A DNA stretch of 33,341 bases, taken from assembly GCA_005888755.1 (NCBI GenBank), contig VBBQ01000039.1, forward strand, positions 1-33,341, written 5' to 3'. Of the stretch, positions 32,126 to 33,341 are shown one piece after another; position 1 is the first letter of the stretch, and each line of letters starts with the position of its first letter. The stretch comes from Candidatus Bathyarchaeota archaeon (lineage in GTDB: Archaea; Thermoproteota; Bathyarchaeia; 40CM-2-53-6). Position numbers and translations under genes: made by a program. The notes below the pieces were generated by a model. That model did no database searches. It was not told the origin of the DNA and worked only from the letters and a program-made list of their open reading frames with translations.

Positions 32126-32542
32126 ATGCCGAGTAAAGTGGTAGCTGACAAGATCAGGAATAGTGCGGTGCCAGCCTTGGCTGTCCATGATGCGGAGCGT
32201 GCACTTGCTTTCTATGCAAAAGCGTTTGATGCAAAGGAAGTTTCCGAGCGAATACCGTGGGAGGGAGAGATCGGCCACGCGGAGATTGAGATCGAAGGTG
32301 CACATGTAATGCTTGCCGACGAGTTCCCGATTTACAACAAGAGTCCAAGGACTCTCGGCGGTACCCCCGTCATAATCCACGTCGACGTGAAGGATGTTGA
32401 TTCATTCTTTGAAAGGGCGCTTGCAGCCGGGGCGACAGTGCTTGAACCCGTCAAAGATGAGCCGTATGGGAGAATCTGCAAGCTACAAGACCCATTCGGG
32501 CATGAGTGGTTCTTCAACACCGCGCCCAATCAACGTCACTGA
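32126..32542 (+). CDS. VOC (glyoxalase/PhnB-like) family protein
   Basis: 138 residues. Two beta-alpha-beta-beta-beta modules: VPALAVHDAERALAFYAKAFDA at about 15-36 with IGHAEIEIEGAHVMLADE, and PVIIHVDVKDVDSFFERALAAGA at about 80-102 with PYGRICKLQDPFGHEWFFNT. The DPFGHEW ending and YGR are typical of PhnB/YdcJ-like VOC proteins. Possible metal ligands are H55, H85 or E130-type residues, but the set is incomplete to my eye. The substrate is unknown; such proteins range from lyases to antibiotic-binding proteins. It follows tRNA-Pro on the same strand. Confidence 0.85.
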   Translation: MPSKVVADKIRNSAVPALAVHDAERALAFYAKAFDAKEVSERIPWEGEIGHAEIEIEGAHVMLADEFPIYNKSPRTLGGTPVIIHVDVKDVDSFFERALAAGATVLEPVKDEPYGRICKLQDPFGHEWFFNTAPNQRH

Positions 32543-32594
32543 GCTCTCGCGACAAGGCCTCGCGAGATTCTCAACCGTTAATTCCTCGAAGTCG

Positions 32595-32940
32595 ATGGTG
32601 GCGGAGAGACCGTTGTACGCCGCCCAGGCCGAGTCAGATAACGAAAAGATGAAAATTGTTCTCCCTGTTGGGAAGAGCAGAGCATGGAGACTCCTCACTA
32701 CTCGTCGGGGGAATTTGCTCATGGTATGCGGTCAGTTGCAACGGGAAGATAAGTCCAGGAGAACAATTAGAGCTTAGCTGGACTCACGAAAGATCAGTGA
32801 AACATAGAGTTCTGAGCATGGGCCAAAAGCATTCCTCGTTCCTATTGGAACGAACAGACGGGAACAAGATTTTGATTCTATCTTCATGGCAGACTTACAA
32901 CATTGATATTGGAAATAGCGCACCCCTCTACTATCCGTAG
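32595..32940 (+). pseudogene. Possible frameshifted remnant of a small protein
   Basis: A frame from ATG 32595 to 32777 and a second, overlapping frame from about 32656 to 32940 together look like pieces of one protein. The second ends with a strand-rich stretch (ISPGEQLELSWTHERSV, ERTDGNKILILSSWQTYNI) that resembles an extracytoplasmic beta-sandwich. Neither piece is clean: the first lacks a fold and the second lacks a start. This could be decay or chance. Confidence 0.25.
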
Positions 32941-33341
32941 ACGAGATCGAATCGCAGATGTTCGCCTCTGGGCCTTCTTTCTAGCCAATTTGAAATCTGT
33001 GGCGCTTGGAGGACCAGACCTAAGAAACACTCTTCGCGGCCGTTCATGGAAACGAGGCTTCATCGACTAGAGGGGGAAGTAAAATTGCGCATGTGCTCCA
33101 CCTTAGAAACAAAGGAATGTTTTTTTGGGTCTCTTAGCTACTCGCGAACACCGACCTCATTGGTTTTTAGCTTTGCTAGCTTGGCCACTGGTATCATTTC
33201 TTGAACAATGGCAAACATGAAGTGGAGCAAGCGAGTCTCCTATCCTTTTGTCAATGCGGCCTATCAGACTGTCAGGTTGACTTGCTCAGAATCGGCGTGC
33301 AGAAAATAACACAAATGTAGTCGACGGGCTACGTCGGATGA
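32941..33341. other. Right-edge region without a recognisable gene
   Basis: About 400 nt with stops in all frames at short intervals. A T7 tract at 33120-33126 and a plus-strand frame of 30 codons (from about 33220) are seen, but nothing I can support as a gene or RNA. Confidence 0.4.

Overview
The window reads as a chromosomal segment from an archaeon, most likely a TACK-lineage member (Thaumarchaeota/Nitrososphaeria or Bathyarchaeota-like). The archaeal character is direct. There is a Sec61-beta homologue, an Alba chromatin protein, an archaeal RPA-like protein, an archaeal Lhr helicase, TATA-box promoters instead of -35/-10 boxes, and tRNA genes broken by small introns whose junctions fold as bulge-helix-bulge (BHB) motifs. 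The finer placement rests only on family resemblance and is an inference.

Layout. 1-8.2 kb is a cell-surface block. It holds the C-terminus of a secreted protein, a membrane-anchored protein, a NosD-type beta-helix protein, a small cytoplasmic protein and a 1481-residue cohesin/PKD/CARDB-type surface protein. 8.7-9.7 kb holds a twice-interrupted tRNA-Thr(GGU) overlapped in antisense by a LAGLIDADG homing endonuclease gene. 9.9-13.9 kb is housekeeping: two zinc-ribbon proteins, a coiled-coil protein with rpiA, a thrice-interrupted tRNA(CAU), a phosphoglycerate kinase that seems to start with CTG, and tRNA-Thr(UGU). 13.9-18.8 kb carries a DHA2-type efflux pump, a DUF6659-like protein, a DtxR-like regulator, serine hydroxymethyltransferase and Sec61-beta. 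18.8-22 kb carries a beta-CASP nuclease overlapping an Sm-like gene, Alba and a class III aminotransferase. 22-23.8 kb has two membrane proteins. 23.9-28.9 kb is a minus-strand information-processing cluster: SWIM protein, tiny membrane protein, Lhr, RPA, thioredoxin. 29-32.5 kb has a lone TnpB, an ICC-like phosphoesterase, a zinc-ribbon protein, a twice-interrupted tRNA-Pro(UGG) and a VOC protein. The last 0.8 kb has no convincing gene.

The most striking signal is that all four tRNA genes are interrupted, with eight inferred introns of 11-33 nt. Three of them share an unusual D-arm intron at position 22/23, and one tRNA also carries a T-loop intron at 59/60. Two families of short dispersed repeats (a ~24-nt motif near 8.2, 8.3, 15.5, 22.2 and 22.3 kb, and a 31-nt sequence at 15.7 and 22.35 kb) lie in the long intergenic gaps. 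All functional calls come from reading motifs by eye; no database search was run.
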